From NCBI GenBank assembly GCA_013397435.1, contig VZRG01001594.1:1-64000 (forward strand): 64,000 nucleotides of DNA, given 5' to 3'. This document shows, in pieces, positions 63,121 through 64,000 of the stretch. Below the pieces are notes generated by a model. The model made no database searches, was not told the DNA's origin, and worked only from the letters and a program-made list of their open reading frames with translations. How positions within the stretch are numbered: position 1 is the stretch's first letter; the number at the start of each line of letters is the position of its first letter. Position numbers and translations under genes: made by a program. Source of the DNA: Erythrocercus mccallii. Lineage: Eukaryota; Chordata; Aves; Passeriformes; Dicruridae.

Positions 63121-64000
63121 TAAAAGTTGGAGAAAACTGAACAATGACTGGAGCTGTTGGCTGCAATATTTTCTGTTTACTTGGTTTTTATATTTTTTCC
63201 ATCTGTCACTTTTTCTGTCCCTCTGCCCAAACCAGTGGATCCTGGCTGCTAAGCTCTGCTAGCTAATGAGATGGTCATTTTTTGATTATTCTCTGAAAAT
63301 CAATTAACCAGCCAATGAAATCACTAGATTTTATAGAACAAGATTTGTATGACCTTGGGGAAATATGCATGTTTTATTGTATCAACTGATAGAAAGAAAT
63401 AACTGCAGAGCTAGTGACAGTGTCTTTCTGACCCTGAGACAGAAAAAGTTTTCTTGGTTTGGAAAATTATTTGACATACAGCAAGTGAAGTAATTGAAAG
63501 CATGATAAATAAATATTTAAATGTCTTCCTAAATTTAGACCTGTACAAATAGAAAATGATATCCATGTTTAAATTGTAACAGTTTATGCCTTAATATATT
63601 GTAAATTTTAATAAAATATACACACACACTGGCATACAGCAGACACTCTACAGAAAAAAAACTCACCTTCAGAAATATGTGTCAAGATTAATTCCATAAC
63701 CCTTCGCTTCCCAGGACTCTCTAAATTATGGTGACAACTGTTAGCAAACACAGATGTCCAAACTCATAAACTTTGCATTTCTGTGGGCTAGGACTGTTTG
63801 TGCATGCAGGTGTTTGTTTCATCTATGAAAATGCCAACAGTACGTACAAAATAAGGGCATTTTTTCAAACACCATTCAATAAAATTATTTCGAAATCCCA
63901 ACCTATCACCATGACCCCCATCATCATCATCAAGTCTATTTCTGAACATAGTGCATCACATATTGGTGGGAGATAACAGTTGAGACAAGTCAATCTATAA

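Larger units (their letters stand above)
53641..64000. other. Unique AT-rich non-coding sequence to the end of the window
   Basis: I see no gene, RNA gene or named repeat in the last 10 kb. Items that stand out are a G-rich tract (53645-53668), a possible microexon (55873-55879), ATTA/TAAT-rich stretches (56430-56540), a (GT)n tract (60202-60216), a T14 run (60903-60916), and a 16-bp palindrome (63105-63120). The remaining open frames are short. Confidence 0.55.

Noticed and set aside
1..64000. CRISPR arrays, bacterial operons, tRNA and rRNA genes
   Set aside because: No regular spaced repeats, no ribosome binding site and gene spacing of bacterial type, and no tRNA or rRNA signature were seen. 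The sequence is vertebrate.

Overview
The window looks like a non-coding stretch of a bird chromosome, intergenic or inside a large intron. It is AT-rich, I found no convincing protein-coding exon, rRNA or tRNA, and nearly everything I can name is a decayed retroelement. The bird assignment rests on CR1 LINE copies whose 3' ends carry the typical ATTCTATGATTCT-type motif, on LTRs resembling ERVL and ERVK families common in bird genomes, and on two older LINE remnants of the CR1/L3 type seen in turtles and crocodiles. These family names come from my memory of the consensus sequences; no database search was run.

Layout. Positions 1-1357 are a nest of LTRs: the 3' part of one LTR (1-280) appears to sit inside an older ERVL-type LTR (3' part 281-496), which is followed by a tRNA-His-like primer binding site (502-519). 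A third, complete solo LTR (701-1357) lies downstream, bounded by a 6-bp target duplication. A second complete solo LTR with a perfect 6-bp duplication lies at 4393-5026. A worn 5' piece of an ERVL-type LTR is at 8141-8262, and an assembly gap of 107 N is at 10522-10628. From 10629 to 22140 I see only unique-looking sequence. A 1.1-kb CR1 copy on the minus strand (22141-23258) keeps the end of the reverse transcriptase region, with frameshifts and a lost catalytic box. An ancient CR1/L3 remnant is at 29090-29612 (minus), and a short CR1 3' end at 33445-33836 (plus).

Positions 42429-42505 form a 77-nt near-perfect hairpin (34-nt arms, 30 Watson-Crick pairs plus one wobble, 9-nt loop). It is followed by a 65-bp CR1 tail and a GC-rich solo LTR on the minus strand (42793-43426) related to the one at 701-1357. 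A further LTR end lies at 48440-48575 and a second ancient CR1 3' UTR fragment at 49310-49430. The remainder to 64000 is AT-rich unique sequence with microsatellites and a few blocks dense in ATTA/TAAT motifs that could be conserved enhancers.

The most interesting item is the hairpin at 42429-42505, which has the size and pairing of a microRNA precursor but could also be a small palindromic transposon. I found no cluster of genes forming a new system.
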